This document shows, in pieces, positions 9,317 to 15,983 of a stretch of 21,125 nucleotides of DNA (positions are counted from its first letter, which is position 1; every line of letters starts with the position of its first letter). The stretch comes from CAYLMG01 sp964464635 (GTDB taxonomy: Bacteria > Planctomycetota > Phycisphaerae > Sedimentisphaerales > Anaerobacaceae). A model generated the notes under the pieces. The model had not been told where the DNA came from. It made no database searches and saw only the letters and a list, made by a program, of their open reading frames with translations. The stretch covers positions 1 through 21,125 of the forward strand of contig CAYXGT010000049.1 of the NCBI GenBank assembly GCA_964464635.1. The letters run 5' to 3'. A program made the translations under genes and the position numbers.

Positions 9317-11209
9317 ATGATTTGTAAGATGAACGTTCACAGCCAACAGGCCTCAATTATCTGGATGTGTTGCGCGGTTTTCCTGACCGTAGCCCTGGAG
9401 AGAACCGCGTGTGGGGCCGATGCCTCGCCGGTGACCGTTACCAGTCCAAACGGAAAGATAAAGATTGAAATCCAGGCCGATTCCGCGGGTCAATTGACCT
9501 GGTCGGTCCAGCGTCAGGGTCAGATCATCCTTGCCGCAGCCCCGCTGGGACTGACGGTGGACGGTCTCAATCTTGGCCAATCCGCCACGCTCGGCGTGCC
9601 TCGCAAACGCACTATCAATGAGCGATATCCTACGTGGGGTAATCACGCTGAGGCTGTCAATCATTGTAATGAAGCCGTCATCCCGGTTGAATGTGCCGGT
9701 GGCATGAAATACGAACTGGAGGTACGCGCCTTCGACGACGGCGCGGCCGTGCGCACCCGTGTCGCGCTCGATGACACCGCGCACACTATTTCAAGCGAAG
9801 CAACCTCATGGGCATTGCCTTCCGATTCGCATATCTGGTGGGCCCGTTATGACGGCGGTTATGAGAAGCCCTGTGAATCCGGCAAATTCGAAAGCATACC
9901 GGCTAAAACCCAGATGGCGCCGCCGGTGACATTCAGGCTTGGCGAGAATCTTTACGTCAGTCTCACCGAGGCTAATAATGATTCGTTTCCGGACATGGGT
10001 TTAGAGAGAGACGGTAATTTTCTTAAGGCAGTTTTTCCGGCCTCTTCCAGAGGCTGGAGACAACAGGGCTCGATCGTTAGTCCCTGGCGCGTGGCTATCA
10101 TAGCTGAGGGGCTTAATGCTTTGGTCAACAGTGACATTGTGACAAACCTTTGTCCTCCTCCATCTCCTGAGTTGGCTTCTGCAGACTGGATCAAACCCGG
10201 GCGTGCTCTCTGGCATTGGTGGAGTATCGGCGCACCCAGGCTGGACGATCAGAAGGAATGGGTCGATGCTGCGAAAAAACTCGGCTTCGAATATTATCTG
10301 ATAGACGAGGGCTGGCGCAACTGGCGTGCCCCCGACAAAGACCAGTGGCAGTGTCTCAAGGACGTAATCGACTACGGCAAGACACAGGGTGTGGGCTGCA
10401 TTGTGTGGGTGAATTCTTCGGAGATGCGCAGAGCCAACTCACGACGCGCCTATCTTGAAAAGGTCGCCGCTCTCGGCGCCGTTGGTATCAAGATCGATTT
10501 CGTACCAGCCTGTACCGCCGGGGTCACCCGCTGGTACGAGGGAGCGCTGAAGGACACCGCCGAGCTGCACCTGCTCTGCAACTTTCATGGCGCTGTCAAG
10601 CCCACCGGCCGCCGTCGTACCTGGCCGCATGAGCTGACTCGCGAAGCCGTGCGCGGCCACGAATACCACATGACGCGCTACCACCGCATCCAGGCCGCCG
10701 ACCACGACGAAACAGTCCTCTTCACCCGCTTCCTGGCCGGTCCGGCCGATTATACCCCCACAGCCTTCGATCTCCACGAGATGGTCGGATACACCTGGGC
10801 GCACCTGCTGGCCCAAGGGGTCAACATGACCTCGCCGCTGCAGCACTTCGCCGGCAAATACCAGGACTTCATCGGCAATCCCGCCGAGGACCTGCTTCGC
10901 CATCTGCCCTCGATCTGGGACGAGACGATCGTACTGCCGGGCAGCGAGATCGGCAAGACGATAGGCTTTGCACGGCGACGCGATCAGGCGTGGTACATCG
11001 GCGTGCTCAACGGTGGTGCGGCCGCCACGTTGCCGATCGATCTGTCCTTCCTGGGCCCGGGCGTATGGCAGGCTGAGGTGTTTGGCGACGATCCCGACAA
11101 TCCCGCCGCCTTCAAACGGGAAAGCAAGGTCGTTAAGGCCAGTGACAAGCTCACGGTTTCCATGAGCCCGCGAGGTGGCGCCGTTGTCTGGATTACGAAG
11201 GCCCGGTAG
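9317..11209 (+). CDS. Secreted GH97 family alpha-glycosidase, probably retaining type
   Basis: This 630-residue protein belongs to GH97, which contains alpha-glucosidases and alpha-galactosidases. A hydrophobic export signal lies at about 14-33 (SIIWMCCAVFLTVAL). The N-terminal super-sandwich (about 38-285) starts PVTVTSPNGKIKIEI; the barrel runs from GRALWHWW to about 530; a C-terminal beta-sandwich follows. GIKIDF places an Asp (D394) where retaining members have the nucleophile and inverting SusB-like members have Gly, so I infer a retaining, alpha-galactosidase-like enzyme. WDET (E536) fits the conserved acid region. The ATG at 9317 has only a weak purine-rich site; an internal ATG at 9329 is possible. 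The 3' half is visibly richer in G and C than the 5' end. The stop is followed within about 20 bases by transposase sequence. Confidence 0.9.
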   Translation: MICKMNVHSQQASIIWMCCAVFLTVALERTACGADASPVTVTSPNGKIKIEIQADSAGQLTWSVQRQGQIILAAAPLGLTVDGLNLGQSATLGVPRKRTINERYPTWGNHAEAVNHCNEAVIPVECAGGMKYELEVRAFDDGAAVRTRVALDDTAHTISSEATSWALPSDSHIWWARYDGGYEKPCESGKFESIPAKTQMAPPVTFRLGENLYVSLTEANNDSFPDMGLERDGNFLKAVFPASSRGWRQQGSIVSPWRVAIIAEGLNALVNSDIVTNLCPPPSPELASADWIKPGRALWHWWSIGAPRLDDQKEWVDAAKKLGFEYYLIDEGWRNWRAPDKDQWQCLKDVIDYGKTQGVGCIVWVNSSEMRRANSRRAYLEKVAALGAVGIKIDFVPACTAGVTRWYEGALKDTAELHLLCNFHGAVKPTGRRRTWPHELTREAVRGHEYHMTRYHRIQAADHDETVLFTRFLAGPADYTPTAFDLHEMVGYTWAHLLAQGVNMTSPLQHFAGKYQDFIGNPAEDLLRHLPSIWDETIVLPGSEIGKTIGFARRRDQAWYIGVLNGGAAATLPIDLSFLGPGVWQAEVFGDDPDNPAAFKRESKVVKASDKLTVSMSPRGGAVVWITKAR

Positions 11210-11225
11210 AGCGTTTTTTGGGGGA

Positions 11226-11705
11226 CTGAGCCGATGCCGCAATCACAAGATTAGAAATGTGCTTGGTTATCTGCCGGATGAACAGAAAGACCAGGTCAAA
11301 TGTGCAATGAAGGCGGCTTTTTCGATGAAAGCGGATAAGGGCAGACAGAAGTTGAATCAACTGGCTAAATGGCTTGAGCGAGAGTATCCATCCGCCTCAG
11401 GTAGTCTTCTTGAGGGTATTGATGAGATGTTTACTATCAATAAGCTTGGCCTTCCGAAGGCACTGTGTCGTTGTCTTTGTTCGACTAATGTTATTGAGTC
11501 TCCGAACAGCGGAATTCGCAGCCGGACGCATCGTGTTAAGAACTGGCAGACCCATGTGATGGTTGTTCGCTGGGCTGCTGCTTCATTGCTGGATATGGAG
11601 AAACGGTTCAAGCGTGTTATGGGTTATCAGCAATTATGGATGCTTGAAGTAAAGCTGAAAGAATCTGAAGAAGAAAGAATTGATGACAAATCAAAGGTGG
11701 CGTAA
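11226..11705 (+). pseudogene. IS256-family transposase, C-terminal fragment
   Basis: The frame encodes about 159 residues that match the last part of IS256 (Mutator-type) transposases: RCRNHKIRNVLGYLP, the LAKWLEREYPSA region, LLEGIDEMFTINKLGLP, CSTNVIESPNSGIRS and WAAASLLDMEKRFKRVMGY. The Glu of STNVIES (codon 11496-11498) is the last member of the DDE triad. Both catalytic Asp residues and the whole N-terminal half are missing, so it cannot be active. The open frame runs back to 11175, inside the GH97 end, but that part is a shadow of the hydrolase gene. Homology begins about 17 bases after the GH97 stop, which marks a deletion or recombination junction. No left inverted repeat remains. Confidence 0.85.
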
Positions 11706-11708
11706 ACT

Positions 11709-11780
11709 ATGAGAACTGGAGTAGCCATTCGAACCTCCAACTACGATTGGGACAAAGTCCCTTTTATGGCTGACGTGTAG
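11709..11780 (+). CDS. Possible 23-residue ORF after the transposase fragment
   Basis: An ATG three bases after the transposase stop opens 23 codons ending in TAG. AGGTGG at 11694-11699 lies 9 bases upstream, a fair ribosome site. I do not recognise the product. It may be the cut start of a gene that was deleted, or chance. The 12-bp tRNA T-loop match lies within it. Confidence 0.22.
   Translation: MRTGVAIRTSNYDWDKVPFMADV
11727..11738. repeat. 12-bp copy of the tRNA T-arm sequence
   Basis: ATTCGAACCTCC here is identical to 11887-11898 in the T-arm of the initiator tRNA gene, in the same orientation; two more bases match after one mismatch. The flanking bases do not allow a T-stem, so it is not a tRNA gene. 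It could be an attachment-site relic, a tRNA fragment or chance within the small ORF. Confidence 0.45.
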
Positions 11781-11826
11781 ATTATTTAACAATACCCTTC
11801 AAATTTTGCTACAGTGACATCTGCGC

Positions 11827-11858
11827 ATAAAAATGGGACAGACCTAACTATCTGTCCC
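11827..11858 (-). terminator. Rho-independent-type terminator of the - strand operon
   Basis: Read on the - strand, GGGACAGA (11858-11851), an 8-base loop and TCTGTCCC (11842-11835) form a perfect 8-bp stem, followed by ATTTTTAT. It lies 16 bp past the tRNA 3' end, as expected for the end of the tRNA or HIT-tRNA transcript. The palindrome also resembles REP-type elements containing GGGACAG, so a mobile origin is possible. Confidence 0.6.
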
Positions 11859-11873
11859 TACGCAACCTACAAA

Positions 11874-11947
11874 TAGCGGGGGGAGGATTCGAACCTCCGA
11901 CCTCCGGGTTATGGGCCCGACGAGCTACCAGACTGCTCTACCCCGCG
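11874..11947 (-). tRNA. Initiator tRNA-Met (CAU)
   Basis: The - strand folds into a full cloverleaf of 74 bases without encoded CCA. Initiator marks are present: a mismatch at 1-72 (here C1-U72; E. coli has C1-A72), A11-U24 in the D stem, and three G-C pairs (GGG/CCC) closing the anticodon loop. The loop reads CCCATAA, so position 33 is C and not the nearly universal U. The T arm GGAGG-TTCGAAT-CCTCC pairs perfectly. Elongator Met and tRNA-Ile2 lack the mismatch and the GGG/CCC stem. The 3' end faces the hydrolase region, and the gene lies on the same strand as the ribosomal operon. Confidence 0.93.
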
Positions 11948-11955
11948 ATAAATTT

Positions 11956-11997
11956 AGTCATCAGTTTTTAGTCGTTAGTATTTAGTCGTTAGTATTT
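11956..11997. repeat. Three tandem 14-bp repeats upstream of the tRNA
   Basis: Copies at 11956-11969, 11970-11983 and 11984-11997; the last two are identical (AGTCGTTAGTATTT), the first differs at three positions. They lie just 5' of the tRNA gene on its own strand, within the 127-bp gap to the HIT gene. No function can be read from them; slippage or a regulator-binding array are possible. Confidence 0.75.
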
Positions 11998-12074
11998 AGT
12001 TTCGGTTCCCTTTATCCTGTTAGTAAAATTCGACAATCTAACAGTATTAAAAAATCTAATAAATTGAAACTAAA

Positions 12075-12491
12075 TTATAAGTTTTTACTCACCTTTTCGG
12101 CGATTTGCTCGGCTTTTCCTTCCGGGTACTTAAACGAAGGCCAGCGGTTAAAAACACCGTCGCCGGTATTTCTCGGTATTATATGAAAATGCAGATGATT
12201 TACAAGCTGGCCGGCAGCCCTGCCGTTATTGCATAAAAGATTGTAGCCGTCCGAATCAACTGCTGCCTTGACCGCCTTTGCAATCTTACCAAGCCGAGAG
12301 GCAATCTGATTTATAAGCTCAGAAGGACATTCATCAAGGCTCTGGCAGTGCTGCTTCGGTATAACCAGAGTATGGCCGTCACTTATCGGCAGGATATCCA
12401 GAAAAGCCAGGACATCGTCATCCTCGTAAACCTTCACTGCGGGAATCTCGCCTGCCGCAATCTTACAAAAAATGCAATCGTCCGCACTCAT
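12075..12491 (-). CDS. HIT-family nucleotide hydrolase/transferase
   Basis: This 138-residue protein belongs to the histidine-triad superfamily, most like the HINT branch that hydrolyses nucleoside phosphoramidates and AMP-lysine type adducts in the cytoplasm. The triad is visible as HLHFHIIP (H99, H101, H103). C6 and C9 in CIFCKI, with H48, fit the zinc-site variant common in bacterial HIT proteins. Length is usual for the family. Its ATG overlaps the rplQ stop (TAATG), so the two genes are probably translationally coupled. The exact substrate cannot be known from sequence. Confidence 0.92.
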   Translation of the reverse strand: MSADDCIFCKIAAGEIPAVKVYEDDDVLAFLDILPISDGHTLVIPKQHCQSLDECPSELINQIASRLGKIAKAVKAAVDSDGYNLLCNNGRAAGQLVNHLHFHIIPRNTGDGVFNRWPSFKYPEGKAEQIAEKVSKNL

Positions 12492-13147
12492 TACTTCTGT
12501 TTTTCTTTCTTACTTTTTTTCTTATCCTCTTTTTCTTCAGGCTGTTCGGCCTGCTGAACGCTTTCGTCAGAGGCCTCTTTCGATTCGCTGTCAGCAGAGG
12601 CTTGCTCAACTTCAGGTTCAGCTTCCTTTTCGGTTTCAGCCGACTGCTCGGCCTCGACAACTTTCTGCGGCTGAGTCTCTTCGGCTTCGGGCTCGGCCTC
12701 TTTGCGAGACTTTTTAGCAGCCTTCGATTCTTTTTCCATTTTCTCTTCGCTGCCCACGAGCTGAAGCAGACAAAGCTCGCCGTTGTCACCCAACCTTTTC
12801 AGCGACAGACGAATAATCCTTGTATATCCGCCGGCCCTGTCGAGGTAACGCGGCCCGATGTCACTGAAGAGCTTGCGTATCACAGTCGATGTTTTTACCG
12901 CTTCGCCCTCCTCGTCTTTTACGATATCCCTGTCTCCGAGTAACGCAATCGCCCTGCGTCTCGCCGCCAGGGTGCCTTTCTTTGCAAGCGTAATCAGCTT
13001 CTCGGCAAAAGATTTTACATCCTTTGCCTTTTGAATCGTTGTTGAAATCGTCTCGTGCTCAAAAAGCGATGCAACAATATTTCGGCGCATCGCCAGCCGA
13101 TGCTCACTGTCACGATTTAAACGCTTTCCCGCTACCCTATGACGCAT
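12491..13147 (-). CDS. rplQ: Large-subunit ribosomal protein L17 with long charged tail
   Basis: L17 sits near the peptide exit region of the 50S subunit. Residues 1 to about 132 match the whole family (MRHRVAGKRLNRDSEHRLAM, the TTIQKAKDVKSFAEKLITL helix, GGYTRIIRL). The E. coli protein is 127 residues; here an extra 86 residues (133-218) follow, made almost only of Glu, Lys, Ala, Ser and Gln and ending in a Lys-rich stretch. This tail is low-complexity and probably disordered. The gene follows rpoA at 54 bp, the usual end of the alpha operon, and its stop overlaps the HIT gene start. Many bacterial L17 proteins have short tails, so the tail is a lineage extension and not a fusion to a known domain. 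Confidence 0.97.
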   Translation of the reverse strand: MRHRVAGKRLNRDSEHRLAMRRNIVASLFEHETISTTIQKAKDVKSFAEKLITLAKKGTLAARRRAIALLGDRDIVKDEEGEAVKTSTVIRKLFSDIGPRYLDRAGGYTRIIRLSLKRLGDNGELCLLQLVGSEEKMEKESKAAKKSRKEAEPEAEETQPQKVVEAEQSAETEKEAEPEVEQASADSESKEASDESVQQAEQPEEKEDKKKSKKEKQK

Positions 13148-13201
13148 ATTTCAAAAACCTTATACAAAAACTATAAATTACCCAATGATAAACAAAAACA
13201 A

Positions 13202-14209
13202 TTAACCCTCGATGTCCGTCATACCGAGCGAAAGACCGATGTCGGCAAGCTTTCTTTTGATTTCTCTCAGGCTGGTCTTGCCAAAGCTTCTTATCTTGAG
13301 CAAATCAGCATCGGTCATTTGCGCAAGCTGGCCTACAGTTAGTATCTTCGCAGACTCAAGACAGTTACTTGCTCTTACCGATAACTCCAGCTCAGCAATT
13401 TGTGTATTCAGTTTTTCGGCCAGTTCGGCATCAAGTCCCTCCTGCTTTTTCTCCTCTGCTTCAGCGAGGCTTTCTGCGACGGTTTCCTGACCTATTTCGA
13501 AGTACTGCACAAACGGATTTATATGTTTTCGCAGAATCTTGGCAGCTTCGACGAGTGCCATTTCCGGAGTAACGGTCCCGTCGGTCCAGATTTCAAGTAT
13601 CAGTCTGTCGTAATTTGTTTTCTGCCCGACACGCGTGTCCTCGGTTACATATCGCACCCTTACAACCGGCGAAAAGAGGGTATCTATCTGAATCCTTCCG
13701 ATTTCCTGCTCGAACCTGTCGGCTGTACTAATTCGCTCGGAAGCAGGCACATAACCTCTGCCTTTTTCAACGACCATTTCCATCTCAAAATCGACATTTT
13801 CCGTCAAGGTCGCTATCACCGTATTCTTATCGATAATTTCAATAGCAGGGTCCGCGACGATATCAGCCGCCGTCAACGTTCCGGCCTTGCGGGCTGACAC
13901 CGTCATCGTCTTCGGCTCATCACTGTTAAGTGTAACCACAAGACTTTTGACATTCAGCACTATATCCGTCACATCCTCCATCACGCCCTTTATGGAAGTA
14001 AATTCATGGTCAACACCCTTAATTTTGATACTGCTGACGGCACTTCCCTGCAGGGACGAAAGCAGTATACGTCTCAAACTGTTGCCGATGGTTGTGCCGA
14101 AGCCCCGCTCGAACGGCTCAATAAAAAATCGGCCGTACTTATTACTCGCAATTCTTGTATCCTGCACAACCTTCGTCGGCAACTCCAAACCTCGCCATGT
14201 AACTCGCAT
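13202..14209 (-). CDS. rpoA: RNA polymerase alpha subunit
   Basis: This 335-residue subunit nucleates RNA polymerase assembly through its N-terminal domain and contacts UP elements and activators through its C-terminal domain. The N-terminal domain has EPFERGFGTTIGNSLRRILL. The C-terminal domain has SVRASNCLESAKI, with R279, N282 and C283 at the usual DNA-contact positions, and SFGKTSLREIKRKL. I place the start at the ATG of MRVTWRGLELP (14207-14209) because AGGAGG at 14214-14219 lies exactly 5 bases upstream. An in-frame ATG at 14227 would bury that ribosome site inside the gene. Order rpsD-rpoA-rplQ is the classic alpha operon; a 93-bp gap separates it from rpsD. Confidence 0.98.
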   Translation of the reverse strand: MRVTWRGLELPTKVVQDTRIASNKYGRFFIEPFERGFGTTIGNSLRRILLSSLQGSAVSSIKIKGVDHEFTSIKGVMEDVTDIVLNVKSLVVTLNSDEPKTMTVSARKAGTLTAADIVADPAIEIIDKNTVIATLTENVDFEMEMVVEKGRGYVPASERISTADRFEQEIGRIQIDTLFSPVVRVRYVTEDTRVGQKTNYDRLILEIWTDGTVTPEMALVEAAKILRKHINPFVQYFEIGQETVAESLAEAEEKKQEGLDAELAEKLNTQIAELELSVRASNCLESAKILTVGQLAQMTDADLLKIRSFGKTSLREIKRKLADIGLSLGMTDIEG

Positions 14210-14213
14210 AAAA

Positions 14214-14219
14214 GCCTCC
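14214..14219 (-). promoter_or_regulatory. Shine-Dalgarno site fixing the rpoA start
   Basis: AGGAGG on the - strand, 5 bases before the ATG at 14209. It decides against the longer in-frame start at 14227, which would add six residues (MFQEAF) encoded by the ribosome site itself. Confidence 0.9.
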
Positions 14220-14302
14220 TGAAACATTCAAAAGCTAAAAGCAAAATCCCGAGTAGAAAAAACCTCTGCTTTTCAAACAAACAATCGTTTTTCCTCTTTT
14301 TA

Positions 14303-14935
14303 TTATCTCGAACAAAATTCCACAACCAAATGTTCTTCAATTGGAATCTGAACATCATCCCGGCTCGGCAGCGCAACAACGGTAGCCTCCGGCTTCTGGC
14401 GGTCCAGTTGCAGCCAGCTTTGTACGTTAAAATTCGGATTGCCCTCGAGCTGCTTTTTTATCTTCTTGGCGCTTTTATCCGATTGCTTCAGAGTAATCTT
14501 GTCCCCGATATTCGTAGTAAAGTCGGCTATATTTACCCTGCGACCATTTACATAAATATGACCATGGATAATTAACTGTCTCGCCGATTTTCGCGACGGA
14601 GCAAAATTCAGCTTGTAAATAACATTATCCAGCCTTCTTTCAAGCAGCTGCAATAGCATCAGGCCGGTATTTGCCTTTGATTTCTCAGCCAGGTGAAAAT
14701 ACCTCATAAACTGCTTGTCAAGCAGGCCGTAGTATCTTTTAACCTTCTGTTTCTCGCGCAGCCGTACTGCGTATTCGCCTGCTCTCGGCCTGCGCCAGCC
14801 GTGCATACCGGGAGAGAGATTGCGCTGCTTTTTCTCGATTGGGCACTTCGCAGTCTCGCACCTGATACCCTTGAGCATCAATTTGACACCCTCTCGACGA
14901 CAATATTTACAAGATGAACCAAGATAACGTCCCAT
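14303..14935 (-). CDS. rpsD: Small-subunit ribosomal protein S4 (zinc-binding form)
   Basis: S4 is a primary 16S rRNA binder that starts 30S assembly. This protein has 210 residues. C9, C12, C26 and C31 form the N-terminal zinc site of C+ type S4 proteins; E. coli S4 lacks it. The S4 RNA-binding domain is seen at ERRLDNVIYKLNFAPSRKSARQLIIHGHIYVNGRRV (about 98-133). GGAGAAG lies about 9 bases before the ATG. It follows rpsK at 23 bp. S4 often represses its own operon in other bacteria, but no such RNA structure was looked for in detail here. Confidence 0.98.
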   Translation of the reverse strand: MGRYLGSSCKYCRREGVKLMLKGIRCETAKCPIEKKQRNLSPGMHGWRRPRAGEYAVRLREKQKVKRYYGLLDKQFMRYFHLAEKSKANTGLMLLQLLERRLDNVIYKLNFAPSRKSARQLIIHGHIYVNGRRVNIADFTTNIGDKITLKQSDKSAKKIKKQLEGNPNFNVQSWLQLDRQKPEATVVALPSRDDVQIPIEEHLVVEFCSR

Positions 14936-14958
14936 CTTATTTATCTTCTCCCAAATAT

Positions 14959-15339
14959 TTACACTCTTCTTCTTTTCGGAGGCCGGCAGCCGTTATGCGG
15001 AAGCGGAGTAACATCTTCTATGGAAGATATCCGCAAGCCAGCCTGCTGAAGCGCCGAAATGGCAGATTCTCTGCCCGAACCGGGGCCCTTAACCCTGATT
15101 TCAACCTCCCGAACACCATACCGCATCGCCGCAGATGCGCAACGCTGTGCAGCCTGCTGAGCCGCAAAAGGGGTACTTTTACGCGAGCCCTTGAATCCGA
15201 CACAACCTGCCGAACTCGCACATATCGTGTCACCCTCAGGGTCGGTTACCGTAATCAAAGTATTGTTAAAGGTGGCTTTTATATGCACAACAGCCTTTAC
15301 AACATTTTTCCTTACCTTCTTTTTTGCTGACTTCGCCAT
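14959..15339 (-). CDS. rpsK: Small-subunit ribosomal protein S11
   Basis: S11 lies on the 30S platform near the E site and mRNA exit. The 126-residue protein is full length. Family marks are HIKATFNNTLITVTD, GCVGFKGSRKSTPFAAQQAA, VKGPGSGRESAISAL and the C-terminal DVTPLPHNGCRPPKRRRV. An AGAGGAT ribosome site precedes the ATG. It lies between rpsM (39 bp) and rpsD as in most bacteria. Confidence 0.98.
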   Translation of the reverse strand: MAKSAKKKVRKNVVKAVVHIKATFNNTLITVTDPEGDTICASSAGCVGFKGSRKSTPFAAQQAAQRCASAAMRYGVREVEIRVKGPGSGRESAISALQQAGLRISSIEDVTPLPHNGCRPPKRRRV

Positions 15340-15378
15340 ACTATCCTCTAATTTTCTCAGGTAACGATTAACACTTTT

Positions 15379-15762
15379 TTAACGCGCTTCTTTTACACCT
15401 TTCTTGCCGGCGACAGTTTTTCTCGGCCCCTTTCGTGTCCTTGCATTGCTCTGGGTCTGCTGTCCCCTTACAGGCAGTCCTTTTCTGTGCCGAATACCCC
15501 TGTAACAACTGATTTCCTTCAGCCTGGAGATATTCTGCGAAACCTGCCTGCGAAGCTGACCGCCGATGACACAATTTCGGTCGATAACCTGTGTTATCCG
15601 GCTGAGCTCGTCTTCGCTGAGCTTGCCGGCTTTGGTAATAGGCTCAACTTTGGCCTCTTTTAAAACCTGCATCGATGTATGCCGGCCTATACCATGAACA
15701 TAAGTCAGAGCCATCCATATAGACTTCTTGTCCGGAACATCAACACCAACTATACGCGGCAT
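15379..15762 (-). CDS. rpsM: Small-subunit ribosomal protein S13
   Basis: S13 lies in the 30S head, contacts P-site tRNA and forms bridges to the 50S subunit. The 127-residue protein starts MPRIVGVDVPDKKSIWMALT and has the helix-hairpin-helix YVHGIGRHTSMQVL. The conserved RLKEISCYRGIRHRKGLPVRGQ region contacts RNA, and the basic C-terminal tail follows (TRKGPRKTVAGKKG). GGGAGA lies just before the ATG. It is 59 bp after rpmJ. Confidence 0.98.
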   Translation of the reverse strand: MPRIVGVDVPDKKSIWMALTYVHGIGRHTSMQVLKEAKVEPITKAGKLSEDELSRITQVIDRNCVIGGQLRRQVSQNISRLKEISCYRGIRHRKGLPVRGQQTQSNARTRKGPRKTVAGKKGVKEAR

Positions 15763-15821
15763 ATCGTCTCCCTTTTAACAAACCATAAAAACACAGCTGC
15801 GCACAAAATCTTTCTCATCAT

Positions 15822-15935
15822 TCATCCCTGCCGCTGCTTGTGTCGCGGATTCGTACAAATCACACGTACAACACCTTTGCGGCGAACGATTTTGCAGTTC
15901 TCACAAATACGTTTTACTGAGCTTCTTACCTTCAT
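15822..15935 (-). CDS. rpmJ: Large-subunit ribosomal protein L36 (zinc form)
   Basis: The 37-residue frame starts MKVRSSVKRICENCKIVRR and ends PRHKQRQG before a TGA at 15822-15824. C11, C14, C27 and H32 form the zinc ribbon of the C+ L36 type. Length is exactly that of the family. It lies between infA (48 bp) and rpsM (59 bp), the standard position. L36 binds 23S rRNA near the factor-binding region. Confidence 0.97.
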   Translation of the reverse strand: MKVRSSVKRICENCKIVRRKGVVRVICTNPRHKQRQG

Positions 15936-15983
15936 TTTTCTCTCGACACTTGTCTTTAAAAATTTTCTGCCGGCTCAGGCCGG

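Larger units (their letters stand above)
11706..11873. other. Intergenic boundary between hydrolase/IS region and ribosomal operon
   Basis: This 168-bp stretch lies between the + strand transposase remnant and the - strand tRNA. It holds the 23-codon ORF, a 12-bp match to the tRNA T-arm (11727-11738), a short GGGAC/GTCCC palindrome at about 11750-11762, and the terminator-like hairpin at 11835-11858. The AT-rich part 11780-11834 may include the right end of the old IS256 element, but without the other end I cannot identify terminal repeats. Confidence 0.6.

Noticed and set aside
11175..11225. GH97-transposase junction read as the true start of a protein
   Set aside because: The first part of this frame only reads the GH97 end in another frame; transposase similarity starts at about 11226.
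10439..11242. Long open frame on the - strand (267 codons) opposite the GH97 gene
   Set aside because: It is an antisense shadow in GC-rich coding sequence; the GH97 frame on the + strand has full family motifs and the antisense product has none that I recognise.
12463..12789. Lys/Arg-rich frame inside rplQ in another register
   Set aside because: It is a shadow of the low-complexity Glu/Lys/Ala codons of the L17 tail.
14209..14227. Longer rpoA start at 14227
   Set aside because: The extra codons contain the AGGAGG site that serves the ATG at 14209, and MRVTW fits the family start.
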